Shown here: positions 33,167 through 41,662 of the stretch, piece after piece
How positions within the stretch are numbered: the stretch's first letter is position 1
How the letters are laid out: every line of letters begins with the position of its first letter
Source: UMGS1590 sp963558655
Lineage (GTDB): Bacteria > Bacillota > Peptococcia > Peptococcales > Peptococcaceae
Assembly: GCA_963558655.1 (NCBI GenBank)
Contig: CAUWHJ010000021.1
Location: forward strand, 1-53,841
Direction of reading: 5' to 3'
Length of the DNA: 53,841 bases
Made by a program: the position numbers and the translations under genes
The notes under the pieces: generated by a model
Seen by the model: the letters and a program-made list of their open reading frames with translations, nothing else
What the model was told of the DNA's origin: nothing
Database searches by the model: none

Positions 33167-34114
33167 ATGAAAACAGATATGCCAAAAATTGCTTTGGGTG
33201 CATGGTCTTGGGGCGTTGGTGCGGCAGGCGGCGATCAAGTGTTTGGTAATCGTTTGTTTGAAGCAGCCTTACAGCCAGTGTTTAATAAGGCGATGGAATG
33301 TGGTTTAAACTTATGGGACACCGCTGCTGTTTATGGTGAAGGCACTTCTGAGCGTATTCTTGGAAATTTTGTGAAGAATGTGGATCGCGATGGTGTGATC
33401 CTCTCGACAAAATTTACGCCGCAGATTGCAACGGATTCCAAAAACGCCATGCAAGAGATGCTCAATGGCAGCAAAGAACGGCTTCATACGGATGTCATAG
33501 ATGTGTATTGGATCCACAATCCGATGGATGTAGAGAAATGGACGCCGGATTTGATTCCGCTTGCACAAAGCGGTCAAATAAAGTCTATTGGCGTTTCAAA
33601 CCATAATCTTGCAGAGATCAAACGAGTCAATGAAATCCTTGGGGCTGTCGGCTTAAGAGTATCGGCGGTTCAAAATCACTTTAGTTTGCTTCACCGCACC
33701 TCAGAGCGCGCAGGTATTATTGATTATTGTAAAGAACACGGTATTACGTTTTATGCCTATATGGTATTGGAACAAGGCGCATTGACAGGGAAATATGATA
33801 CAGAGCATCCATTTCCGGCAGGCACAGGGCGTGGCGATGCGTATAATCCCTATTTGGCAGAAATCAGCGCATTGATTTCTGAACTGCGAAAAATTGGTAA
33901 AAAATATGATGCAAGCCCTGCACAAATCGCAACAGCTTGGGCTATTGCAAAAGGGACCCTTCCGATTATCGGCATGACAAAAGTACAACAGGTTGAAGAA
34001 GCTGTGGCAGCAGCCAAAATTGAATTAACACCGGAAGAAGTCAATTGTTTGGAAAAAATCGGTGATGAAACGAATGTTCATACCTTGCGCGAATGGGAAA
34101 AAGATATGGATTGA
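33167..34114 (+). CDS. Aldo/keto reductase (cytoplasmic)
   Basis: 315 aa, standard for the family. NAD(P)H-dependent reduction of aldehydes or ketones. The catalytic tetrad is intact: D51 and Y56 (LWDTAAVYGEGTSE), K82 (LSTKF), H117 (WIHNP). The C-terminal nucleotide-binding region shows PIIGMTKVQQVEEAVAA. No signal peptide. Start at ATG 33167 after AAGGAGA. First gene of a small redox cluster opposite the LysR regulator. Substrate unknown. Confidence 0.92.
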   Translation: MKTDMPKIALGAWSWGVGAAGGDQVFGNRLFEAALQPVFNKAMECGLNLWDTAAVYGEGTSERILGNFVKNVDRDGVILSTKFTPQIATDSKNAMQEMLNGSKERLHTDVIDVYWIHNPMDVEKWTPDLIPLAQSGQIKSIGVSNHNLAEIKRVNEILGAVGLRVSAVQNHFSLLHRTSERAGIIDYCKEHGITFYAYMVLEQGALTGKYDTEHPFPAGTGRGDAYNPYLAEISALISELRKIGKKYDASPAQIATAWAIAKGTLPIIGMTKVQQVEEAVAAAKIELTPEEVNCLEKIGDETNVHTLREWEKDMD

Positions 34115-34247
34115 GCAGAGCGGCAAGATATTTTGGCGGTAGATGATAGTATAGAGAACTTTGTATGGCGTGGATCAAAGAAAACCGCCTTGCAGGGTGC
34201 ATCTAATGCGTACAATAAAAGGTTAGAGAATCGTGGAGGAAGTAAAA

Positions 34248-34820
34248 ATGAAAGTTTTGGCTATTAACGGAAGTGCAAGAAAGAATGGCAATACCGCCAT
34301 TCTTATCAATACGATTTTTGAAGAATTGAACAATGCTGATATAGAAACTGAAATGATACAATTTTCTGGTCATGTGATCGAACCTTGCAAAGCGTGCTGG
34401 GCGTGTGCAGGGCAAAAAAATTGTGTGCATCATAAGGATATATTTTGTGAAGTATTTGACAAGATGTTGGCGGCAGATGGTATTATCCTAGGCTCTCCGG
34501 TATATTGTGCAAATATATCCTCAAATATGCAGGCGTTTTTAGAACGTGCCGCTGTAATTGGAGATATGAACCGAGGGTTGCTTGGAAACAAGCATAAAGT
34601 GGGAGCTTCTGTTGCTGCTGTTCGTAGAGGTGGTGCGCTGCAAGCAATAGATGCAATGAATCATTTTTTCTTAAATCAGGAAATGATTGTTGTTGGTTCT
34701 ACTTACTGGAATATGGTTTATGGGCAAATGCCTGGTGATGTACTGAAAGATGAAGAAGGCTTTGCAAATATGAGAAACTTGGGGAAAAATATGAGTTGGT
34801 TACTCAAAAAAATAATGTAG
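34248..34820 (+). CDS. NADPH-dependent FMN reductase / flavodoxin-fold oxidoreductase
   Basis: 190 aa. The FMN phosphate loop is NGSARKNGNT (7-16), followed by the family signature GSPVYCANISSNMQAFLERA. A cysteine-rich stretch, PCKACWACAGQKNCVHHKD (about 47-65), resembles that of iron-sulfur flavoproteins and related reductases, though too few spaced cysteines are seen to claim a cluster. ATG 34248 is preferred since GGAGGAAG lies just upstream. 133 bases separate it from the aldo/keto reductase gene. Likely passes electrons from NAD(P)H via FMN. Confidence 0.88.
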   Translation: MKVLAINGSARKNGNTAILINTIFEELNNADIETEMIQFSGHVIEPCKACWACAGQKNCVHHKDIFCEVFDKMLAADGIILGSPVYCANISSNMQAFLERAAVIGDMNRGLLGNKHKVGASVAAVRRGGALQAIDAMNHFFLNQEMIVVGSTYWNMVYGQMPGDVLKDEEGFANMRNLGKNMSWLLKKIM

Positions 34821-34831
34821 GAGCAGCGTGT

Positions 34832-36292
34832 ATGAAGAGGCTTACAATTATTTGGCTATTTGCTATGCTTCTATTTATGACTGCTTGTCAGGGCGTTCCA
34901 GAAGGACTGGAAACCGATGTGTCAACCAATAATGAAAGCGCAGAAAAAAGGGAGGAGGGTAGGACAACAGAAAACAAAAAACATAATATTTTAGTGGTAT
35001 ATTTTTCAGCCACTGGCACAACACAACAAATTGCTGAATATGCCGCAGACATTTTGGCTGCCGATATTTACGAAATTGTACCGGAAGTTCCGTATACTGA
35101 TGAGGATCTGGACTATTACACAGGTGGACGGGCAGACAGAGAACAAGACGATCCAGCAGCCCGCCCAGCCATTTCTGGTAGCGTCGAAAACATAAAACAA
35201 TATGATACCATACTTTTAGGCTATCCGATTTGGCATGGACAGGCGCCGAGAATTATTAGCACCTTTTTAGAGCGTTATGATTTTTCTGGGAAAACTCTTG
35301 TACCTTTCTGCACTTCACATAGTAGTGGAATTGGATCGAGCGCTACAAATCTACATCCACTTGCAGCAAACGCTGAATGGCTTGACGGTGAACGTTTTTC
35401 CGCTGAAACTTCAAGAGAAGAGGTACAAGCCTGGCTGGATTCGTTGGGTTTAATTTCTGAAACTGTCGCAGAAGTCGGGGTATTCAATTTTGAAACCCAT
35501 ACGGTATTATTGAATAGCGGTTATGAAATGCCGATTATGGGTCTTGGTACTTACAGCCTTTCTGATGAAGAATGTTATCATTCTGTTACCGCACTGTTGG
35601 AAGCGGGTGGCCGCTTGATCGACACAGCCTATGTGTATTCTAATGAAGCCGCTGTTGGTAGGGCCATTCGGGATTCTGGCATACCGCGTGAAGATGTTTT
35701 TGTAATTACAAAACTCTATCCGAGCCAGTTTGGAAATGCCGAAGCTGCTATTGAAGAAGCACTTGAAAAAATGGATATTGAGTATATTGATATGATGCTT
35801 TTACATCATCCGGGAAATGGTGATGTGGAAGCATATCACGCCATGGAACAGGCTGTAAGTGAGGGAAAAATCCATTCTATCGGCCTATCAAATTGGTATG
35901 TAGAGGAATTGGAGGCGTTTTTGCCGCAAGTTCACATCATGCCTGCATTGGTACAAAATGAGATCCACCCTTATTATCAAGAAAACGATGTCATTCCATA
36001 TATTCAAGATCTTGGCATTGTGGTGCAGGGGTGGTATCCTTTCGGTGGTAGAGGACATACGGCTGATTTACTTGGCGATAGTGTTATTTCAAAGATTGCC
36101 GAGGCGCATGATGTTACTTCGGCGCAGGTGATTTTACGCTGGAATTTGCAAAAAGGCGTAGTGGTTATCCCCGGCTCTAGCAATCCAGGACACATTAGGG
36201 AAAACCTTGATTTGTTTGATTTTGCATTGACGGCAGATGAGATGGAGCAAATCAATGCTCTTGATAGAAATGAGAAGCATGATTGGTATTAA
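34832..36292 (+). CDS. Lipoprotein fusion: flavodoxin domain plus aldo/keto reductase domain
   Basis: 486 aa. A lipoprotein signal peptide (MKRLTIIWLFAMLLFMTAC, cysteine C19) is followed by a polar linker (20-50). Then a flavodoxin domain (about 51-205) with FMN loop SATGTTQQIA (59-68) and GYPIWHGQAPR, and an aldo/keto reductase domain (about 215-486) with a complete tetrad D264, Y269, K294, H325. The chain should be anchored on the outer face of the membrane. Both enzyme types are normally cytoplasmic, so the pairing and location are odd. GGAG lies ahead of ATG 34832; the frame is open back to 34796 but that would bury the signal peptide. It follows the FMN reductase by 11 bases, so both are likely one transcript. 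Confidence 0.88.
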   Translation: MKRLTIIWLFAMLLFMTACQGVPEGLETDVSTNNESAEKREEGRTTENKKHNILVVYFSATGTTQQIAEYAADILAADIYEIVPEVPYTDEDLDYYTGGRADREQDDPAARPAISGSVENIKQYDTILLGYPIWHGQAPRIISTFLERYDFSGKTLVPFCTSHSSGIGSSATNLHPLAANAEWLDGERFSAETSREEVQAWLDSLGLISETVAEVGVFNFETHTVLLNSGYEMPIMGLGTYSLSDEECYHSVTALLEAGGRLIDTAYVYSNEAAVGRAIRDSGIPREDVFVITKLYPSQFGNAEAAIEEALEKMDIEYIDMMLLHHPGNGDVEAYHAMEQAVSEGKIHSIGLSNWYVEELEAFLPQVHIMPALVQNEIHPYYQENDVIPYIQDLGIVVQGWYPFGGRGHTADLLGDSVISKIAEAHDVTSAQVILRWNLQKGVVVIPGSSNPGHIRENLDLFDFALTADEMEQINALDRNEKHDWY

Positions 36293-36321
36293 ACGATTTT
36301 TTATTCGTGTTAATGAACAGA

Positions 36322-36377
36322 AGCAGAGCCAATCATACGCAGTTTAAATTGCGTATGATTGGCTCTGCTGTTTTTTT
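36322..36377. terminator. Bidirectional terminator between redox cluster and module 3 kinase
   Basis: A 20-bp perfect stem (36322-36341 with 36350-36369) and an 8-base loop GTTTAAAT, then G and seven T's. It lies between the plus-strand fusion gene and the minus-strand kinase. Confidence 0.92.
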
Positions 36378-36402
36378 ATTTCATTGGTTTCTTGGAGAGC
36401 GT

Positions 36403-37686
36403 CTAAAGCGGTAAGAGAAGGTTAAAACAGGCACCGCCTTTGTTATTTGGCGCATAGTCGACTGTGCCACCGAGTTGGGTTGCAAGCGTTTGGGCGATGG
36501 CCAAACCGAGACCCGTGTGATGTTTGTCGCTGTGGGCGGTATCGGCACAGTAGAAACGGTCAAAAAGATGCGGCACATCACAGGCTGCAACTCCAGGGCC
36601 ATCATCGCAGACTGTGAGGCACAGCGTTTTTGCTGTGACGCTTGTGCCAAGATAAATGTTGGTATCAGGTGGCGTGTGACTCACGGCGTTGTCAAGGAAA
36701 ACGGAAAGAATCTGGCGAACGTAAGCGGCATCGCTGGCAGGGGTTGGCAGCGGCGTTTCCGGCAAGGTGAGATGGAGCTTTTGTTGATGTTGGCTGCAAA
36801 GCGGGGCGTAGGCATCGTAAAGGGCAATGAGCAGGTCGTCAACATCAACGGGTGCAAGAGCGTGCTGCTTTGTTGCGGCATCGGCAGAAGAAAGCAGCAG
36901 AAGGTCACCGGTGAGTCGTGCCATACGCATACATTCGCTGTCGATGATGGAAAGATGCTGCCTGCCTTCTGCTGAAAGAGGTTCGCTTTGCAGCAGCTCG
37001 GCATTGGCCATGATGACAGCCAGCGGTGACTTGAGTTCGTGGCTGGCGGCGGCAATGAAATTTTTTTGCCGCGTATTCATTTCTTTGGCTGGCGCAAACG
37101 CACGACGCAGAAGCAAATGGCTGGTTATTACGATGATGACGCAAGCCAGACACCAAATCAGCACGGTGCGCGGCAGTTCGGGCGCAAGGAGGTCATAGAG
37201 GGTGCTTTGTGGCATTGCGAGCGTGAGCTGGCAGGTGGTGCCGTTGTGCGTCTCGATGGTTGACGGTGCAAGATTGTAGCGCTGCGCGCCGTCTGCGTAT
37301 TGCACAACACCATTTTGGCTGCTGGCTGATGTTCTGCCAGCGGTAGTTTGCGGCGCAGGGCTTGTTGCCATTGTATTTTCCAGCGCTTTCTGCCAGATGC
37401 TCTTGGCTACGGCATCGCTTTCGTAGAGTATCTGGTTATTACTCGTGATGAGACGACTGTAAATACCCATCTCGCGCTCATAGTTGGCGAGAATGTCGGG
37501 GGCTGCTTCCATATCGTTCTCAAGTTGATCGATCAGAAGATAGGCCATGCGCTGGAGATAGACAATATCGTTTTCGCGCTGAATGTTCACACTGCTTCGG
37601 AGTGAGAGCGCAAGCAAAGCGGTGATGAGCAGCATCAATACACACACCGCAACGATAAAAAGACGGCGTTGCAGTTGTTCAAGCAT
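36403..37686 (-). CDS. Sensor histidine kinase (module 3)
   Basis: 427 aa. Two membrane segments (about 9-29 and 174-193) enclose an extracellular domain of about 140 residues, unlike the loop-less kinases of modules 1 and 2. Phosphorylated H216 in AAASHELKSPL, N box FLDNAVSHTPPDT, G boxes CDDGPGVA and GLGLAIAQTL. On the minus strand ATG 37686 follows GGAGGAACGCC and overlaps the regulator stop by 8 bases. It probably phosphorylates the regulator at 37679-38368 in response to an external signal. Confidence 0.93.
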   Translation of the reverse strand: MLEQLQRRLFIVAVCVLMLLITALLALSLRSSVNIQRENDIVYLQRMAYLLIDQLENDMEAAPDILANYEREMGIYSRLITSNNQILYESDAVAKSIWQKALENTMATSPAPQTTAGRTSASSQNGVVQYADGAQRYNLAPSTIETHNGTTCQLTLAMPQSTLYDLLAPELPRTVLIWCLACVIIVITSHLLLRRAFAPAKEMNTRQKNFIAAASHELKSPLAVIMANAELLQSEPLSAEGRQHLSIIDSECMRMARLTGDLLLLSSADAATKQHALAPVDVDDLLIALYDAYAPLCSQHQQKLHLTLPETPLPTPASDAAYVRQILSVFLDNAVSHTPPDTNIYLGTSVTAKTLCLTVCDDGPGVAACDVPHLFDRFYCADTAHSDKHHTGLGLAIAQTLATQLGGTVDYAPNNKGGACFNLLLPL

Positions 37687-38368
37687 GGCGTTCCTCCAGT
37701 TTGTAGCCATTGCCATAGACGGTGGTGATGACGCAGCGGCTGTTTAGCGTATGCAGGCGTTTACGTAAAAAGGAGATATAGTTGTCGAGATTGCCTGGCT
37801 CCACGGTGGTGTCGCTGCCCCAAACTTTGAGCAGCAGGCGTTCTTTGGCATGGAGTGTTTCCGGTTGTTGCAGAAAAACGGCAAGTAAGGCGGTTTCTTT
37901 GGCGGTGAGGGTGAGGTTGTGCGCGCCGCAGAAGAGGGTGCGAGTTGCTTCATCGAGACGCAAATCGGCAAACGACAGAATCGGTTCATCGCGCAACGTA
38001 AGCGGGCGGCGTGTTAATGCACGCACACGCGCCGAAAGCTCTCGCAAATGGAAAGGTTTCACGAGGTAGTCGTCGGCGCCGCCGTCCAATCCGTCCACGC
38101 GGTCATCAAGGCCGCCCAGGGCTGTGATGATGAGCACCGGCAGTTGCAACCCTTTGCGGCGCATGGCGCGCACAATCGTGAGGCCGTCAATCACAGGAAG
38201 CATACGGTCGATGATGGCAAGGTCGTAGCCGTAAGTATCATTGAGCGCATACAGCAGTCCGGTTTCACCATCGATGCAATGGTCGATGGTATGGCCTTCT
38301 TTTTCCAGTGATTGGCGAATCACCAATGCCAATTCAGGATCGTCCTCGATGAGCAAAATTTTCAACAT
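37679..38368 (-). CDS. OmpR-family response regulator (module 3)
   Basis: 229 aa. Receiver with E8-D9-D10, phosphoacceptor D54 (AIIDRMLP), TALGG switch region and VKPFHLREL. Winged helix with LTAKETALLAVFL and LDNYISFLRKRL. Starts at ATG 38368 behind GAGGAGG on the minus strand, with TATACT as likely -10 further up. Divergent from the lipoprotein-ABC genes of the same module; the direct repeats at 38414-38434 between them are its likely binding site. Confidence 0.93.
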   Translation of the reverse strand: MLKILLIEDDPELALVIRQSLEKEGHTIDHCIDGETGLLYALNDTYGYDLAIIDRMLPVIDGLTIVRAMRRKGLQLPVLIITALGGLDDRVDGLDGGADDYLVKPFHLRELSARVRALTRRPLTLRDEPILSFADLRLDEATRTLFCGAHNLTLTAKETALLAVFLQQPETLHAKERLLLKVWGSDTTVEPGNLDNYISFLRKRLHTLNSRCVITTVYGNGYKLEERHA

Positions 38369-38413
38369 ACAGATACCTCCTCATATTAAGCTGATTTTAG
38401 TATAGCAGATGGC

Positions 38414-38434
38414 TTCTCTAAAAGTTCTCTAAAA
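38414..38434. promoter_or_regulatory. Direct-repeat regulator site of module 3
   Basis: TTCTCTAAAA occurs twice, at 38414-38423 and 38425-38434, one base apart, giving an 11-bp period. This is the classical spacing of OmpR/PhoB-type sites. It lies between the divergent regulator gene and the lipoprotein-ABC operon, so it may control both directions. Confidence 0.6.
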
Positions 38435-38523
38435 AAATGACAGGAACAACCATTTTTCATGAGGATTTTTTCAGAAGTGCAGCGCTATGATGAGAGCGAA
38501 CAATGAGCAAAGGAGGAATCGTG

Positions 38524-38997
38524 ATGATTCAAAGAAAGTTGAAAAGAGTGCTTGGTGTGGCTTGCTGCCTGCTGCTCTTAGCGGGGTGCAGTCCTGCGCC
38601 GCAAACCGAAGAGACAACGCCGCAGGGAACAGTGGCGACCAGTGAAGGCGACAAATTTCTTGATTCTGCCGATTTATTGGGCAGCGTTTCTGCGCTTGGC
38701 GATGGGCAGCTGACCGTACAGCCGCAAGAAAATAACGTAGAAGACGGCACGGCGATGGTGCGTGCTCCGGGTGCGGAAGAAGATGGCAGCGGCGTGTCTG
38801 TCTATTATGACGAAAGGTGCATTTTTGAACGTGCAACCATCAATACTGCAACGGGAGCATTAAGCATAGAGACGATTGGTGCCAAGGACGTGAAAAAAGT
38901 GTCGAATGTGGCCATTTTTGGTGAGATACAAACGGACGGGAGCATACAGGCGACGCGTATTGTTGTAGTAGTGTATGACGGAATGGACGGTGAGTGA
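38524..38997 (+). CDS. Small lipoprotein of module 3
   Basis: 157 aa. Lipoprotein signal peptide ending LLLLAGC (cysteine near residue 20), then a T/S/E-rich linker and a compact beta-rich domain (GSVSALGDGQLTVQ, FGEIQTDGSIQATRIVVVV). The pattern recalls small beta-barrel (DUF5666/OB-like) lipoproteins, but I cannot name a family. ATG 38524 has AAAGGAGG ahead. First gene of the operon with two permeases and an ATPase; it may present substrate or act in sensing. One base separates its stop from the next start. Confidence 0.72.
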   Translation: MIQRKLKRVLGVACCLLLLAGCSPAPQTEETTPQGTVATSEGDKFLDSADLLGSVSALGDGQLTVQPQENNVEDGTAMVRAPGAEEDGSGVSVYYDERCIFERATINTATGALSIETIGAKDVKKVSNVAIFGEIQTDGSIQATRIVVVVYDGMDGE

Positions 38998-38998
38998 G

Positions 38999-40207
38999 AT
39001 GCCTTTTTATGCGCGTGCCTGGCGCCAGCTTGTGCGTAGGCGTGGGAAAACTTTGTTGCTTTGGTTGATACTTTTTGTTGCAGCGCTTCTCATTTTTTCG
39101 ACGACAGTGGTGCTCTCATCTGCACATCAGGCAGAGACAGCATTGGCAGCGCGGACCCAGGCAAAATTGGTGTGCAATATCACAAATGCTGCTCAGCCGA
39201 TTACAGACAACGACGTAGCAAAGATTCGTCAATTAAAAGGCGTTGCAGCGCTCAATCGGCAAATGCAGATGGCGGTATCATTAGAAAACATAATGCCGCT
39301 GACCTTTTCAACATCGACAGCGCCAGAAAATAGTCAGGCGTTGTTGTGTGCAAGTGATGATTTTGAGATGGATGGTCCTTTTGCCGATGACAGCTATCGT
39401 CTTACTGCCGGTAGTTTTGACTTAGGGAAGAATGGTGTTGTCATCAATGCCAATCTGGCGGCGCAAAATGGCTTGTCCGTTGGAGATACATTAACGATTA
39501 AGGGTAAAGCGGAGCATACACAAAATTTTGTGATAGTGGGACTTTTTCTTGTGGGTAATGAAGAAAAGCAGAGTGATGCCACCTTAGCACAAGCACGTCT
39601 TGAAAACCAACTTTTTACCAGTTGCGATGCCGCCGCTGCTCTTGGTGCAAAAGATGCAGTACACACACTCAGTGTGGTTACGAATCAGCCGGAGAAATTG
39701 AATACGTTGGCTGCATCGGTGGAGAATGTGCTCGATGGCAAGGTGGAAGTGACTACTGCGGATCAGTTGTATCAACAAATGGTAGCACCGTTGCTTCAGC
39801 TTATACAGGTAATGACTTTGCTGCGTGTTTTATCAATCGGTGCGGCAGGTATTATTGTATCATTGCTTTTGACAATGTGGCTGCGCGGACGTCGAAAAGA
39901 AATGGCTGTGCTTTTAAGCTTAGGTGAACGTAAAACAGCTTTGGTGGCACAGGTGTTATTAGAAGCTGGTGTAGTTTTCATAGTAGCGGCAAGTGCCGCG
40001 GCAGTTGTAGTTGCTCTTTTGGCTCAGCGTTGGGGTTCTATACTTGCTGAAAAATTGGCAGAGGGACTGACATTATCATTAAGTGTTGGTGATGTGGGGG
40101 TGCTTTTAACCTATGGTGGCATTGTGATTATTTTTGCAGTAGGCGTGGCAATGTTGCCTATGCTTTGTACGCCGCCAAAGCGGTTGCTTTCTGAAATGGA
40201 GGAATAA
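38999..40207 (+). CDS. FtsX-type ABC permease A (module 3)
   Basis: 402 aa, the MacB-like one-ectodomain layout: membrane segment (about 22-45), ectodomain (about 46-265) with the MacB features GVVINANLAAQNGLSVGDTL and FVIVGLF, then three segments, with the coupling region RRKEMAVLLSLGERKTAL between the second and third. I prefer ATG 38999 right after the lipoprotein stop; ATG 38975 would overlap it. Works as half of a dimer, probably with permease B. Base composition here is richer in A+T than in modules 1 and 2. Confidence 0.9.
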   Translation: MPFYARAWRQLVRRRGKTLLLWLILFVAALLIFSTTVVLSSAHQAETALAARTQAKLVCNITNAAQPITDNDVAKIRQLKGVAALNRQMQMAVSLENIMPLTFSTSTAPENSQALLCASDDFEMDGPFADDSYRLTAGSFDLGKNGVVINANLAAQNGLSVGDTLTIKGKAEHTQNFVIVGLFLVGNEEKQSDATLAQARLENQLFTSCDAAAALGAKDAVHTLSVVTNQPEKLNTLAASVENVLDGKVEVTTADQLYQQMVAPLLQLIQVMTLLRVLSIGAAGIIVSLLLTMWLRGRRKEMAVLLSLGERKTALVAQVLLEAGVVFIVAASAAAVVVALLAQRWGSILAEKLAEGLTLSLSVGDVGVLLTYGGIVIIFAVGVAMLPMLCTPPKRLLSEMEE

Positions 40208-40209
40208 TC

Positions 40210-41649
40210 ATGAACAGTTTTTATCGTGCAAGGCGAAGCATTTTACGAAAGCCATGGAAAAGTCTGTTGTTGTTATTTGCAGTGGCAACGCTTAGCCTGC
40301 TTTTTCTTTGTGGACTTGGCGCACGCACTGCTACCATCAAAGCAAATGACAGTACGCGACAAGCTGTGGGCGCTAGTTTTTTGCTCGAAGCCAATGCTGA
40401 AAATCGTGCTGAACGCTTAGAGGCGGCTAGTGCTAAGATTGCTGCAGCTTCTCCGGATGGTGTCGGCGAAGCAGACGGTGTACATCAGGAAAAGAAACTC
40501 GTGAATGGTCAGGAAATGTGGCATACTTGGACGGATAACAGCTTTGAAACGTTACTGAATTCAGATATTGAAACCTTGGCAAAAACCAAGGGCCTTTCCG
40601 GATATACCATTACAACCGCTCCGGAAGCGGTAAAACCTGTTGGCTTTACACGGATTGAGGATGCCAATACTGACCAGAGTGCTGATGTTGGCGGTGTGAC
40701 ATTGATTGGTGATCGTGATGTGACCTTGAATAGTAATGTGAGTGGTGGAATCATTGCGCTGAAGGAAGGGCGATGGACAACATCAAAGGATGAGAATGTA
40801 TGCGTGATTTCTCAGGATTTGGCAAAGAAAAATGGCTTGACAGTTGGTGATAAAATTTCATTTGCTGCTATTGATGGTGATAAGCCCGCTGTACAGACGA
40901 CAGTGGTGGGCATTTATGAGGAGCGGCAGAAAATGACCCCGTACATGGCTGGGGATACCTATCGCGCTGAAAATGTTATTTTTTGTGATTTGCATTTGCC
41001 GGAACACGTGACTGGTGAGAGTCCACTCTATGAACAAGCGGTGTTTCAAGTGTCAGATGTTGATAATTATGCAAATGTGCGCAGAGCCTTAAAGGAGGCG
41101 CCTATTGATTGGGATCGTTATGATCTTATTGACAACAATGGCAATCTTGAAACAATGGCAGCCAATTTTGCAGGATTATCTGACGTTAGCACAATGATGT
41201 TGGCGGTAGTAGCTATTGCTGGTTTGTTTCTACTTGTACTTATTTTGGCTTTCTGGGTACGTTCGCGACGGCATGAATTTGGCGTGCTTTTAGCGATTGG
41301 GGTGTCAAAAGGTGCTATTTTGAGACAGCTTTTAATAGAAACTGCTAGCATTGCTGTTTTAGCAGTGGTTTTATCGTTTTCTGTGGCACCGGCAGTAAGT
41401 ACGCAGACTGCTCAGATGTTGGCAAATGCACAGTTAGAGCAGACAACATTAGATGAAATGAGTGACCAATCTGCTGTTGCTACCGACTATGTGGCGCCAA
41501 AATTGGCAGTGAACAGCGTAGAAACAACACTTACGCCAGCCATGCTGATTATGGACACAGCGGGTGTTGGTGTACTTGTTGTATTGGCGACAGTAGGTAC
41601 GGCGGGATGGATATTACACAAAAAAACACGGTTTTTGTTGAATGATTAG
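40210..41649 (+). CDS. FtsX-type ABC permease B (module 3)
   Basis: 479 aa, the same layout as permease A with a larger ectodomain (about 40-325; DLAKKNGLTVGDKISF, VVGIYEE) and the coupling region RRHEFGVLLAIGVSKGAILRQLLIETASI. The ribosome site is GGAGG, two bases after permease A. Two different FtsX subunits with one ATPase suggest a heterodimeric transporter, as in some peptide or lipoprotein exporters. A second ectodomain loop (about 405-440) before the last segment is longer than usual. Confidence 0.9.
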   Translation: MNSFYRARRSILRKPWKSLLLLFAVATLSLLFLCGLGARTATIKANDSTRQAVGASFLLEANAENRAERLEAASAKIAAASPDGVGEADGVHQEKKLVNGQEMWHTWTDNSFETLLNSDIETLAKTKGLSGYTITTAPEAVKPVGFTRIEDANTDQSADVGGVTLIGDRDVTLNSNVSGGIIALKEGRWTTSKDENVCVISQDLAKKNGLTVGDKISFAAIDGDKPAVQTTVVGIYEERQKMTPYMAGDTYRAENVIFCDLHLPEHVTGESPLYEQAVFQVSDVDNYANVRRALKEAPIDWDRYDLIDNNGNLETMAANFAGLSDVSTMMLAVVAIAGLFLLVLILAFWVRSRRHEFGVLLAIGVSKGAILRQLLIETASIAVLAVVLSFSVAPAVSTQTAQMLANAQLEQTTLDEMSDQSAVATDYVAPKLAVNSVETTLTPAMLIMDTAGVGVLVVLATVGTAGWILHKKTRFLLND

Positions 41650-41662
41650 GAGGAAAAATACA

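Noticed and set aside
34115..34264. About 49 open codons in frame after the aldo/keto reductase stop
   Set aside because: The reductase is full length with normal end; the extension matches nothing known and looks like chance in A+T-rich DNA.
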